DNA from: Tribonema minus
Taxonomy: Eukaryota; Sar; Xanthophyceae; Tribonematales; Tribonemataceae
NCBI GenBank assembly: GCA_017506865.1
Contig: JAFCMP010000077.1
Span: 248,001 to 312,000 of the forward strand
Reading direction: 5' to 3'
Length of the DNA: 64,000 nt
Shown: positions 13,101 through 22,604 of the stretch, piece after piece
Position numbering within the stretch: position 1 is the stretch's first letter
Layout: each line of letters opens with the position of its first letter
Program-made: the position numbers and the translations under genes
The notes under the pieces: model-generated
Told to the model about the DNA's origin: nothing
The model's database searches: none
Seen by the model: only the letters and a program-made list of their open reading frames with translations

Positions 13101-14246
13101 CTGCAATGTCAAATGAGAGTGATGATTGCTGTACCTGATTCATAGATGACTGACACTTCAACAGTACGTCACTGAGAGACAATTGCGGTACAGCACGGAA
13201 TGGATAGTCAAGGTGACCGTGGACGTTAACGTGGCGTGGCTGAGCTTCAATTCGTATTGTGAAGCTCAATTCAAAGACCATGAAACCTGCTCTTGAACGC
13301 TTTTACTTAATCTTGGCCACAGATCAGCAATCAACAACAGCACATTTTCTCCATACACACGGCATGTACACTCAGGTCGCTGCAGATGACGCCATTATAC
13401 TGTGAGCCACCAGTGCCTAGTGCACTTGAGCGTACCCTACGTATAGCTTGCCCTCAACTCCCATTGTCAAGCTGAGTGTGCGCAACCAGCCCAGAGCAAA
13501 GCGGCTCGCCCCCAGTGCAATCCCTCTTTCGCACTCTACAGTAAGTCGCTGAGGGTTAGGGTTAGGGTAAGGGTTAGGGTTAGGGTTAGGCATGGGCGCC
13601 CCGCAAGCGAGTGCAGCAGCCGCTCACAACCTGCAGCGCACTCCTCTTGCAGCGCGCAGCAGCAGCCGCTGACGCTCACCACATGTCATACGTGCCTTAC
13701 ATCAACAGTTACAGCGGTCCCATTTCATTTCAACGACGACATGAAGCGAACCCAAAAACGAAATCATCTTATTGGATGTACGCACCCTGTATCAACAATT
13801 GCTGGTTTGTGGCGGCATATTGACAACATCGTCGCGGCCATCAGCCAGGTCCATGACGAGGAAGTTTTTTCTGAAGGTTTTCCTTCTCGTTTTCCACTAC
13901 CCCCCGCCCCCGCCGCCGCCCCCTCCCCCCTCGGTGCGCTGAGCCTCACCACACGCTGTACCTACCTACTCCCCCCCCCCCCCCGCCCAGGCCACCACCC
14001 CCGCCGCCGCCCCCTCCCCCCTCGGCGCGCTGAGCCTCACGCAAGGGCTGCGCCACAAGCGCGGCGGCCGCGGCAGTGTGAGCGGCGCGCTGCGCACCTT
14101 CAAGCGCGGCAGCGTGGACCTGCTGCGGTCGCGCCGCGCGCGCAGCTCGCCGGGACCAGCGCCGCAGCCGCCGCCACTGCGCGCGCCGCCGCGCGCCACC
14201 GCACTCAATGCGGCCGCTTCCGCCTGGGATGGCGGGAGCTCTGGCA

Positions 14247-14280
<34 letters not shown>

Positions 14281-14647
14281 AAGCAGCAGCGGCGGTGCTG
14301 GCGGTGACACTGTCGGCGGAGGCAGTGGCGGCAGCGGCAGCGGCGGCGGTGGTGCCGGTGCAGGGGTGGATCTGCAACATAGAACCGGCGGCGGTGGCAA
14401 CGGCGGCGGCAATGCAGGAGGCGGCGGTGACCGCCGCCACCCCAGCATCCCAGCACTGGGTATCATCACGATCAAAACGCCGCGGACCGATTGGCCGACG
14501 CTTGATGACAGTGGCGGCGGCGCCGCTGCCTATGGCGGCGCTGCCTACACCGATCTGACCATGTACTCATCAGAGGACTCGCTCGAGGAGTCGCTCGAGG
14601 AGTCACTCGAGAACATCGACCTGGAGGGGAGGCACGACGGTTTCGGC

Positions 14648-14742
<95 letters not shown>

Positions 14743-17700
14743 CCGCGGTCCTCTGAGCATCACCGTTGAATTCCTGGCTGACACCTCTGACGCCGCCGCG
14801 GCGCGTGTTTTCACCAGCAGCGGCGGCGGCAGCGGCAGCGGCGGAGATGGCAGCGACGACGTTGGCAGCAGCGGCAGCGGCGGGGGCGGCGGCAGCAGTG
14901 GCAGCGGCGGCAGCAGCGGTGGCGGCGGCAGCGGCCGCGGCGGTAGCAGCGGCCGCGGCGGTAGCAGCGGCCGTGGCCGTGGCAGCAACGATGGGGGCAG
15001 CGGCGGCGGCGGCAACAGCGGCGGCGGCGGTGACGGCGGCGGCAGCGGCAGTGGCCGAACACGGCCGCGGAGCAGCCGCGAGCCGACGGGCGATGGCAGC
15101 AGTCGCGCGCTGAGGAGTGAGTCGAGCGCTGCTGCACTGGCGAGGCCGCGCAGCGCGCTGAAGGCGAGCACGATAAGCGCGTACGGGGGGGAGGACAGCA
15201 GCGAAGCAGTGCTCAGCATTCTGCTGGCCAAGGACGCGCCGAGGTGCGTACGGCGATGCCACAATGTGTGCGCGTGAGGCACTCGAAAGCCTGTGAAGCA
15301 ACAAAGGCTGACGTTTTGGCGCTCACTTGAGGTACTCACGAATGGCCAGATTTCTTCAATGAGGTATAAGGAAGGCGGGTACGTGCGAGGGCGGCAGCAG
15401 AGAAGGAGTGTCCGTGGGCGTTTGCACGCGCAGCACTTGTATGTGGAGTTCACAGATAGCATCGACATGCTGGTGGCACACTCACTTGTTGAAATACTTT
15501 TCACACGTGGGTGAACCTGCAACACCTGCGCAACGCCCAGCCACCTCGCAGTTGTGGAGTCAGCAGCGGTGAGGAGGCAAAGCGGCATGAGAGGAAGGTC
15601 GCAGCGCTGCGGGCTATGAGCAAGCAACTGGCAGCCAAACGTGGCACGCACGGCGCCAGGCATGTGCATTGCGCCTTCGGACTAGCCTAAGCACCTCATC
15701 CGTACCGTTTTCCCTTAATCCCCCAACACTGGCGCAACTGACATGCTGCAAACATGGATGCGTCCCCTCCTGCATCACCGTCTTGAACAGACTGTCAGGA
15801 GTGCCAGCTTTTTCAGCACCGCAAAAAACGCATCTTCCCCCCCTCACCCCCCCCAACCCCCTCCTGCCCCCCCCCCCCAACTGCCCATCCAGGCCCTCCC
15901 GAATAAACAGCAACAGCAGCGGCGGCGGCGGCGCCACAAACCCAAGCTCGCCACGCAGGACTCTCTTCAGCGGCGGCAGCGCTGCATCAGCGCTCAACTC
16001 CCCCCGCAGCGGCGCGCCGACGCCGCGCAGCGCCGGCAGCTCTGGCCGCAGGACGCTGTTCAGCAGCGGCAGCAGCGCCGCCGCCGCCGCTGCCGCCGCC
16101 GGCAGCGCGCCAGTGTCGCCGCGCGGCATGCCGTTCAGGGGCGGCGGCAGCAGCGCGCACTGCTCGCCGCGCACGCCGTACGAGTTGGAGAGCGCAGACG
16201 CGGCGGCAGCGGCGGCGGCCGCGGCAGCGGCGGCAGCGGCGGCGGCCGCGGCAGCGGCGGCAGCGGCGGCGGCGGCGGGCGCGACGCCGCGCACGCGGCA
16301 GAGCTTCGTGGCGCGTGCGGCGCGGCTGTCGAGCGTTGCTGCGAACACCGTGCTGCGCGCGGCGCTGCCGAGGCGCGATATGACGGGACTTCAACAGCCG
16401 CATAAGGAGTTGAAGTTGGAGCACGACATCTCGCACCTGTACCCCCTCGGCAGCCCCGCGCTGTTCCACCGCGGCCTCGAGGTGCTGCTGGTGCTCAACT
16501 GCCTGTACCTGGCGGTGTGGGCGACGAATTATGTGGTGGTCGCGCGCGGCGTGCGCCTGGAGGCGCTGTACCAGGTATGTATGTATGTGTTGCGCGTCAG
16601 TGTATGTTTGTACGAAGTCATGTATGTGCAGTACGTCTTGTGTGTTCGCGCATGTACTTTGAAGGCATGCATGTGTGTGTGGCGCATGGCGTGCGCCTGG
16701 AGGCGCTGTACCAGGTATGTATGTATGTGTCATGTATCCGTGTATGTACCCATGTACCTCCTGGAAGCCCATCTGTAGCTGGCTTGGCGGTCAGTAACCG
16801 TTTGATAGTGTAACTATCGCATGTGTCACACGCTTGACACAGCACACCTGTACAAAAGTGGTATACTTCTCGAAGCATTTCTCGTTTTGCATACGGTCTC
16901 CGCCCCTTGAGCAGAAGTACATTACATACGTGTGTTGTATTTCCAGTATGCGTTGATGTATGAAAGCATGCATGTGTGTGGCGCGCAGCGTGCGCCTGGC
17001 GGCGCTGTAGCAGGAACATACTATGTGTTGCGTGTCCGTGTATGCACGTACTACATACACTTTGTGTTTGTGTACGCAGGTATGTGGGTGTGCATGCATG
17101 TGTGGCATGCAATGTGAGCGGCGTAGCAGGAATCTGAGAACTGATCAACGAAAGATGCCCAGGTACGACCGCCGCAGAAATGAGCAACACCCACCTTGAG
17201 ATAGGCAAGCGTTGCTTGTGTAGCATGGCTCAGACCCGGTTAGGACAGCAATCTGCTACAGCAAATTTCAGAATTCGCCAGGTCAACCGAAGTTGCTGTA
17301 TACGCCCCCAAGTACTCATGGTGGGTGAAGTTACAAGCCTCTAATTACGCCCGCCCCCCCTCATTCCTCCCCCCTCTCCCCCCCCTCTTCAGGTGCTCAT
17401 GGTTGTCCCGGTATGCCTGAACATCCCGGTGCTGGCCCTGTGCATCAAAGCGGGGGCGCTGCTACTAGCGGTCAGCGCCATCGCTCCGGAGGTCATGACG
17501 CGCGTCGTTGACGAGCAGCTCGACACGGAGCGGCTCGTAGACGACATGCGGCGCCGCCTGACTGACGCATTCGAGAGGTGAGGCTAGGTGCCTTGTCAGG
17601 GCTTGAGAGTTAAAGTTGGGGGTTCTACAGATTGACGCTGAGAGGCGGTCAGCGCCATCGCTCCGGAGGTGATGACGCGCGTCGTCGATGAGCAGCTTGA

Positions 17701-20700
17701 CACAGAGCGGCTCATAGACGACATGCGCCGCCGCCTGACCGACGAATTTGAAAGGTGAGGTTACATGCTGCTGCTTGCGGCGCCTTCGTAGGGTTCAGAG
17801 GCTAGGGCTGAATGCTGAGGTGGTGATGATCAGCAGAGGTCATGACGCGCGTCGTTGATGAGCAAGTCGACACGGAGCGGCTAGTGGACGACATGCGGCG
17901 CCGCCTGACCGATTCATTTGAAATGTGAGGCTGGGCGCCTCGTGAGGGCCTGAAAGCTAAGCTCAGGGGCTAGGGTTAGTGCCAGTTGTAGGGCCGGAGT
18001 TGAGGTTGCAAGTTGCAATATCACGTCTGTGCTGGCGCATTTGAAAATGGCGAAATGGCGAGATGCTCAACGTTACATGCGCAGCAGCGGCGGGACCGCT
18101 GCTTTACGCTGAGTTGGCGATGAGTAGCGATGCCAGATGGTGATGATCAGTGCCATCGCGCCGGAGGTCATGATGCGCGTCGTTGACGAGCAGCTCGACA
18201 CGGAACGCCTCGTAGATGACATGCGGCGCCGCCTGACCGACGCGTTTGAAGGTGCGGTTGTATACCGCTGCTTGCGGCGCATTCGTAGGGTTCACAGACT
18301 AGGGCTAATACTGAGATGGTGACGATCAGCAGAGGTCATGACGTGCGTCATCGACGAGCAGCTAGACACGGAGAGGCTGGTGGATGACATGCGGCGCCGC
18401 CTGACCAATGCATTTGAAAGGTGCGGTTGTATGCCGCTGCTTGCGGCGCTTTCCTAGGGTTAACAGGCTAGGGGTTAATGCTGAGATGGTGATGATCAGC
18501 AGAGGTCATGACGCGCATTGTCGACAAACAGCTAGACACTTAGCGCCTCGTAGACGACACGCGGCGCTGCCTGACCGACGCGTTTGAAAGGCGAGTTTGA
18601 GCGCTGGCGCATGCGCAGTGCCTTACCAGGTTTCGCAGGCTAGGGTGGCGTGGCGCAACGGTCACCCTTCCCAGGGCTCACGGGCTAGGGCTACGCGCCG
18701 CGACAGTTACCGTGCTGATGCTCAGTGACGACAGGCGCCGCCGCCTGATCGACGCATTTCAAGGGTGCGGCTGGACACCTTGTGAGGGCTTGAGGGTTGA
18801 GTGCAGGGGCCACTGCTGGTGCCAGACGTAGGGTCGGGGTCGACTTTGGAAGATGCGCCGCCGCGTTTGAACAATCAAACACGCAACGCCACACGTAGCG
18901 GCGCCGGCGGCACCCCCGCGCAGCACTGAGACGGTGATGAGCAGCGATGCCATGATGGTGATGAGCAGCGATGCCATACGAGCGCCTCGAAGACGGCATG
19001 CGCCGTCGTCCAACCGGCGCGTTTGCAAGGCGAGGTCGAAGAGTGCCGCACGCGCGGTGCCTTCTTAGGATTCACGGGCTAGGGTTATGCGCCGTCACAA
19101 TCACCGTGGTGATGTTCAATGATGCCATGCGCCGCCGCCTCACCGGCGCGTTGGGTGGTAAGAGCCGGCGGCGGTGGCGGCAGCGGCGGCAACAGTGCGC
19201 ATTGCGCGACATTGTCTCAGAGTCCGCTTTGGGGTCAGGTCGAGTGCTAGCAGTGCCACAATCATGTCCAGCGCAGTACTTGTACCCACACGGCCGTGTC
19301 TGCGCTCAGGTGAAAACAACATAAATCAAAACAGGTTGGGACTGGGCAAGAACGGCCTCTCTTTGAGTAGCCCCAAAGACAGCCTTGAGACCGCCGGTCT
19401 GAGAGCGAGAACTACCCAAGTAACGTTTGGCACTAAAATTGTACTTCGAAGTATACCCCTGTCGATTAGCCCTCACACTACCGTGTGCGCTCCACTGACA
19501 ATGAAAAAAAACGAGAAACAAACAAAAAACACGTTGGGACTGGGCAAGAACGGCCTCGCGCACCTCTTTGAGGAGGCCCCAGAGTCCGGCTCAGGATCAG
19601 GTTAAGTGCTAGTATACCATAATTATGTCCGCACAGTAGTTTTACCCGCGCAGCCGTGTCTGCGCTCCACTGACTCCCCCCCCCCCCCCCCACACACACA
19701 CACAGGCTGGGATTGGACAAGAACGGCCTTGCGCACCTCTTTGAGGAGGCGAGTCAGCTGGGCTCCGACACGCTGTCCCAGTCGTGCTATCTGTACTTTT
19801 TATCAATTCTCGCTCAGGGCGCGAAACAGCCCAGATGATTGGCATCTAGCTGTAAGGAATCTACATGTCATATGACAGTCTATCTGTACTATGAAACGAC
19901 CACTGACCGCCAAGCAACGTAATTGTACCCACATGGCCAAGTCTGCGCCTCTACTCTAACCCTAACCCTAACCCCAACCCTGAAAACAAACACGCAGGTT
20001 GGGACTGGGCAAGAACGGCCTTGCGCACCTCTTTGAGGAGGCGAGCCAGCTCGGGTCCGACACGCTGTCGCAGTCGCAGCTGAGCCAGCTCATGGCCAAG
20101 ATGGAGTTCCACGTGTCGGCGGAGCAGGCGCGGCGCATCTTCAAGGCCATGGACAAGGACCAGACGGGCGGCATCGAGCACGCCGAATTCTTCGAGGTGA
20201 GCGCTGCCGCACGCCAACCCTAACCCTAGCTGTAGTCCCTGACCCTCGATCTACGCGGAAGTCATGCCTGGAGCACAGCCTCCAAGTGTGTGTGAAGGTG
20301 TCATGGACCAAGCTCAGACGGGCGGCATCGAGCACGCCTAGTTCTTTGAGGTGAGCACTGCCGCACGCCAACCCTATCTAATCTGGAGCCAACCCCAGTT
20401 GGGGGCCTGGTTACACCGAACCGCATTCCACTGTGTACGGCTACGAAGCGTGTTTGGAAAGGCCATGGACAAGGACCAGACGGGCGGCATCGGGCACGCA
20501 GAGTTCTTCGAGGTGAGCACTGCCGGGAAGTGGTCCAGGGGGGTTGTGAGCTCAGCATGGCTGGTCACCTGAAGTTGTGCTTCAACAAATGCTGCTTTTG
20601 CATGTGCATGCAAAACACTACAGTGGATTCAAGGCGGCTGGCACATGGCAGGGACAGAAACAATGTCTGTGCTTCCGTTGTGCGACCTCGCTGCTACTTC

Positions 20701-20969
20701 AAGTCATCACCAACACAGAACGGCTACGTATAATATTGGGCATCCAGGCGGCCTTGACGCTGCTTTGCACTGGACATGATTCTCATTGGCGCATCAAAAG
20801 CTTTAAAAGCGCTGCCAGATCACTGTTGCGCTGAGCGCTGTTGCCCTGAGCCGTGCCCCACTCATCGCATGCTGCACTGCCGCAGGTGCTCTACCCGCAC
20901 CAGCACCGCATGGCGCAGACCGCAGCGCTCAAGATCAAGACCAAGACAGGCGTGCTGCGCTCAGCCTAG
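4180..20969 (+). CDS. MLO-family seven-transmembrane protein with long Gly/Ala insert and EF-hand
   Basis: Thirteen exons: 4180-4345, 5917-6008, 6744-6770, 7892-8148, 8546-8752, 9701-9827, 11345-11476, 12587-12892, 13991-15243, 15893-16574, 17393-17577, 19998-20196, 20886-20969. All joins are GT-AG with consistent phase; total 1238 aa. Seven hydrophobic segments lie at about 12-31, 57-71, 87-107, 197-210, 260-282, 1050-1073 and 1084-1110. The opening (EHISSKLEHRL, then LNKIYKELMIIGLVSLGVTIL) follows the plant MLO pattern of a first helix, a basic link and KxxLxxxKEELMLLGFISLL. The loop with LRDSMEFVILRHQFL and FDFGLYMRYSIDEYI matches the MLO loop with LRxGFI and FxFHKYxxRxLEDDF (family knowledge). 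Residues 336-1040 carry Gly, Ser and Ala runs. Plant MLO ends in a calmodulin-binding site; here there is an EF-hand, DKDQTGGIEHAE, at 1197-1208. MLO proteins are membrane proteins tied to calcium signalling. Exon 3 has only 27 bases. An in-frame ATG at 4045 is an alternative start. Exons 8-10 are the least certain. Confidence 0.8.
4436..4620 (+). repeat. Ghost copies of MLO-like exon 1 donor edge and a local tandem
   Basis: 'gagatgctcaacaaaa' followed by 'cacaggtgag' repeats the last bases of exon 1 (4320-4350) with its donor. Next to it a second unit of about 64 bp ('acaagacttaaagcggcaag') occurs twice, at about 4481 and 4545. The sequence has no open frame of its own. Confidence 0.7.
5128..5186 (+). 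repeat. Interstitial TTAGGG-like tract
   Basis: A run of TTAGGG with variants (GGGTTA, GGTAAGGG, GGTCAGGG) in intron 1 of the MLO-like gene. It matches the vertebrate/algal-type telomere repeat in sequence but is internal to a gene. Confidence 0.85.
6145..6172 (+). repeat. Ghost copy of MLO-like exon 2 donor edge
   Basis: Repeats 'accgcgttctacagcttcgag' plus a GTGA donor, found in the true exon at 5988-6012, in the following intron. Confidence 0.8.
7370..7750 (+). repeat. Ghost copies of MLO-like exon 4 acceptor edge
   Basis: At least three upstream copies of the exon 4 start: about 7379-7400 (decayed), 7478-7545 and 7684-7760. Each contains 'atcttcttcgt(a/g)cttcaag', two continue with 'cgagcatggtcatgcgcttcagcgc'. 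The nearest copies keep an AG just before the exon-like part. They encode the same peptide start (FFVLQASMVMRF) as exon 4. Confidence 0.85.
8424..8490 (+). repeat. Ghost copy of MLO-like exon 5 acceptor edge
   Basis: 'gcaggtaaaaaaatacaag' followed by 'ttctactggacatacagcctgtg' resembles the true exon 5 start ('gcaggtacagcatagacgag', then 'tttactggacatacagcccgtg' at 8572). Confidence 0.75.
9405..9700 (+). repeat. Ghost copies of MLO-like exon 6 acceptor edge
   Basis: Two upstream units, each about 130 bp, containing 'ttcaacttgtgcgtggc(c/t)gcagcgtc' (near 9418 and 9536) and a 'gctgagcgctg' block. They mimic 'acttgcgcagcgtctacgacaacagc' at the true exon 6 start. Confidence 0.75.
11134..11300 (+). 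repeat. Ghost copies of MLO-like exon 7 acceptor edge
   Basis: Copies at 11134-11172 and 11235-11290 carry 'ccaggc(c/t)ggc(a/g)tgcgccg' and 'ctgaaggac(c/t)ac', matching the real exon start at 11345 (AGVRRLKDYEQVLHRL). They are separated by (AACTTC)n-rich spacers. Confidence 0.85.
11525..11880 (+). repeat. Ghost copies of MLO-like exon 7 donor edge
   Basis: Three downstream copies (about 11528-11600, 11624-11690, 11818-11878) repeat 'cacctcgaggagggccgc' and 'gacctgactcagctcaa'. The first two end in CAGGTGTGTA donors like the true exon end at 11476. The third is more diverged. Confidence 0.85.
11946..12445 (+). repeat. Tandem ghost copies of MLO-like exon 8 acceptor edge
   Basis: Three units of about 200 bp precede the true exon 8 (12587). 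Each holds 'ccctagccctaagcc', a 'tacctacctgtgccag' type acceptor and 'gtggcgcacgcgaaggcc'-like exon sequence, ending in 'cagcacgcacgtgtcaa'. The four acceptors are spaced about 190-205 bp. Confidence 0.85.
13548..13590 (+). repeat. Interstitial TTAGGG tract
   Basis: Six or so near-perfect TTAGGG units in intron 8 of the MLO-like gene. Confidence 0.9.
14646..14742 (+). repeat. (GGC)n tract coding polyglycine
   Basis: About 32 GGC codons in a row in exon 9 of the MLO-like gene, encoding an uninterrupted Gly run in the predicted cytoplasmic insert. Related Gly/Ser runs follow to about 15060, and a polyalanine run lies at about 16198-16280 in exon 10. Confidence 0.9.
16672..17012 (+). repeat. 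Ghost copies of MLO-like exon 10 donor edge
   Basis: At 16685-16720 'ggcgtgcgcctggaggcgctgtaccag' is an exact copy of the exon 10 end, with the GTATGTATG donor. A weaker copy lies at 16980-17012 ('cgtgcgcctggcggcgctgtag'). Confidence 0.9.
17640..19150 (+). repeat. Array of ghost copies of MLO-like exon 11
   Basis: At least five clear copies of the last 80-111 bases of exon 11, near 17645-17757, 17835-17927, 18150-18251, 18330-18420 and 18505-18592, with more decayed ones near 18725-18770, 18975-19030 and 19120-19150. Most keep GACGAGCAG and the 'gacatgcggcgccgcctgac' block, and end in GTGAG or GTGCG donors. Several are open in the exon's frame. Confidence 0.9.
19328..19795 (+). repeat. Ghost copies of MLO-like exon 12 acceptor edge
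   Basis: Three upstream copies (19333-19390, 19532-19605, 19706-19790) carry 'ttgggactgggcaagaacgg' or a near match and most continue with 'cgcacctctttgaggagg'. The last runs furthest into the exon and is then broken by dispersed repeat R1. Confidence 0.9.
19794..19885 (+). repeat. Dispersed repeat family R1, copy A
   Basis: About 90-120 bp, shared with 31700-31820 and 55007-55130. The core is 'tctcgctcagggcgcgaaa', then 'agcccag(a/c)tga', then 'gtgacagtct'. All three copies have the same orientation. This copy lies in intron 11 of the MLO-like gene and interrupts a ghost exon. Confidence 0.85.
20300..20530 (+). repeat. Ghost copies of MLO-like exon 12 donor edge
   Basis: Two copies, 20303-20355 and 20460-20518, repeat 'atggacaaggaccagacggg', 'cggcatcg' and 'agttctt(c/t)gaggtgagc'. 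They duplicate the EF-hand calcium loop codons and the donor. The first has a TAG within the frame; the second is open. Confidence 0.9.
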
Positions 20970-22604
20970 CGTTAGGGTTATCCCTAGTGACAGGGCCACG
21001 TTTAGTTGAAGTTTCAAGCATCAGTGGAGCTGAGCTGCCGTGTCCTCATGGCAGTGACGGCGGCTGTCAAGACGGCGGCTGTCAAGACCAAGATTAAGGC
21101 TGGCGTGACCTCACTCTTGAGCCCAATTTGCTGAAGATCTGGTTGTGGAGGTCCCAAATGGCACAAGTTGGCGGTGTCGAGATTGAGACCAAGGCCGTTG
21201 AGCTCATGAGCATGCTTTGCCCTCGTGCTAGGGCTGGCACTGCTCAGTGGCTGAGGGGGACATGAAGGGGGACATGAAGCCAGCCCACACCTGATGTTTA
21301 CACCCGCACCGTACACGCATTTGAACGGAGCAGAGGCCGGCAAGCTTTGGTACAAGCATGCCGCGACCGCATGCACTACGGTGTCATTCACTTGCTACCA
21401 TAGTGAGTTCTACTCTAGCGCAGCGCTTCATTGACTGGGAGAGCACTGCTGTCAGACAGTACATCTAATCGCGCGTTTTCGGGCTCACGGGCCCCAAAGA
21501 ACTGCAGCCCTCAGACGGTGTGCATCAAATTCGACAACAGTTCAATGCACATGATCACAAACGTGTTGTTTCATGCTAGTGTGTCTCCACGAGTGAACCG
21601 ATCTGCTGCACTCTTCTTGCACATTCGCTCTGAACTCATATTTAGGCAGACTGCAAGGACTGCTGCGTTAAACCCCCAGGCTTACTCAGCCCCTAGAACG
21701 CTTGTCAATAAAGAAGTTGCAAATTCATAAAAGCCTGTTGTTTCGCACTGCCAACAAAACGGCATCAGCCCATTTGTTTAAGTAAATCCAGAACACAGTA
21801 CATGGCTACACGCGCACCTGGGCCCACTGCAACAGTAGGCAGCTCTCTGCAGAGCGGACATATAATGGGTTGAGAGCAGCTGCCTCGTGCACTTGAATTG
21901 GAGCTGCGCATTGTGACTCGGAATCTACGCCCCTAGGTACCACTTGGAGACCGGCAGCCCCACTCTGAATTCCCAGTACTTTTCTTGCAATATGCGCACC
22001 GACACAATTTGCAGCAACAGAAACAGAACACCACAGCTCAGCGGGTGACACACGGCGCCATTGGACGTTGTTTAGTGGAATGTTCATGTCATCATGATAC
22101 ACAGCGGCAGCGCACCGCGCCGCGCGCGCATAAAAGCAACACCCCCAGAGGGGAAAGCCCCCCCGCAACTCCTCCGCCTGCGCCAAAAATGAAGCACACC
22201 TTTAGTAGCCAGACCTCCCCTCCTCCCCCCCCCCCCTCGCAGCATGGCCGCCGCTGTATGATGGCACAACCCCTGCCGCCGGCGCTGCTGCAGCTGCCGC
22301 CGCCGCCGCTCGTGAAACCGTCAGACTGGCATCACGGCGCACCCCAAATGGTTTGCTGTGCACGCGTGCCTTCACACCGCCTCTTTGCGCCAACGTCGCA
22401 GAGCCCCCTAAAGCGCAGCCTGCGAGCGCGACCCCGTTTCCCCACCGCATCCTGGCTCTGATAGCCAGGGCCAGAGTTGAGAAAGAGAGGAAAGGGGTAG
22501 CCCCCCCTCCCTCCCCCTTACCCCCCCTCCCATAAGCTAAGCACTGGTAGTACACAGAGAGAAGAGGGCAGGACCCCCCCCCCCCCCCCCCGCGCCCTCC
22601 CCGC
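20970..22604. other. Intergenic region between convergent genes
   Basis: Just past the MLO-like stop, 21045-21110 and 21165-21210 repeat parts of the terminal exon ('gctgtcaagaccaagatta' and 'gagattgagaccaagg' against 'gcgctcaagatcaagaccaag'). An AATAAA at 21707 could serve as a polyadenylation signal. Poly-C/T runs occur at 22225-22240 and 22574-22592. No other gene is seen. Confidence 0.55.

Noticed and set aside
14545..15669. Large - frames rich in Pro or Ala opposite MLO-like exon 9
   Set aside because: They are mirror images of the GGC-rich coding sequence on +. The + frame has the splice phase and continuity.
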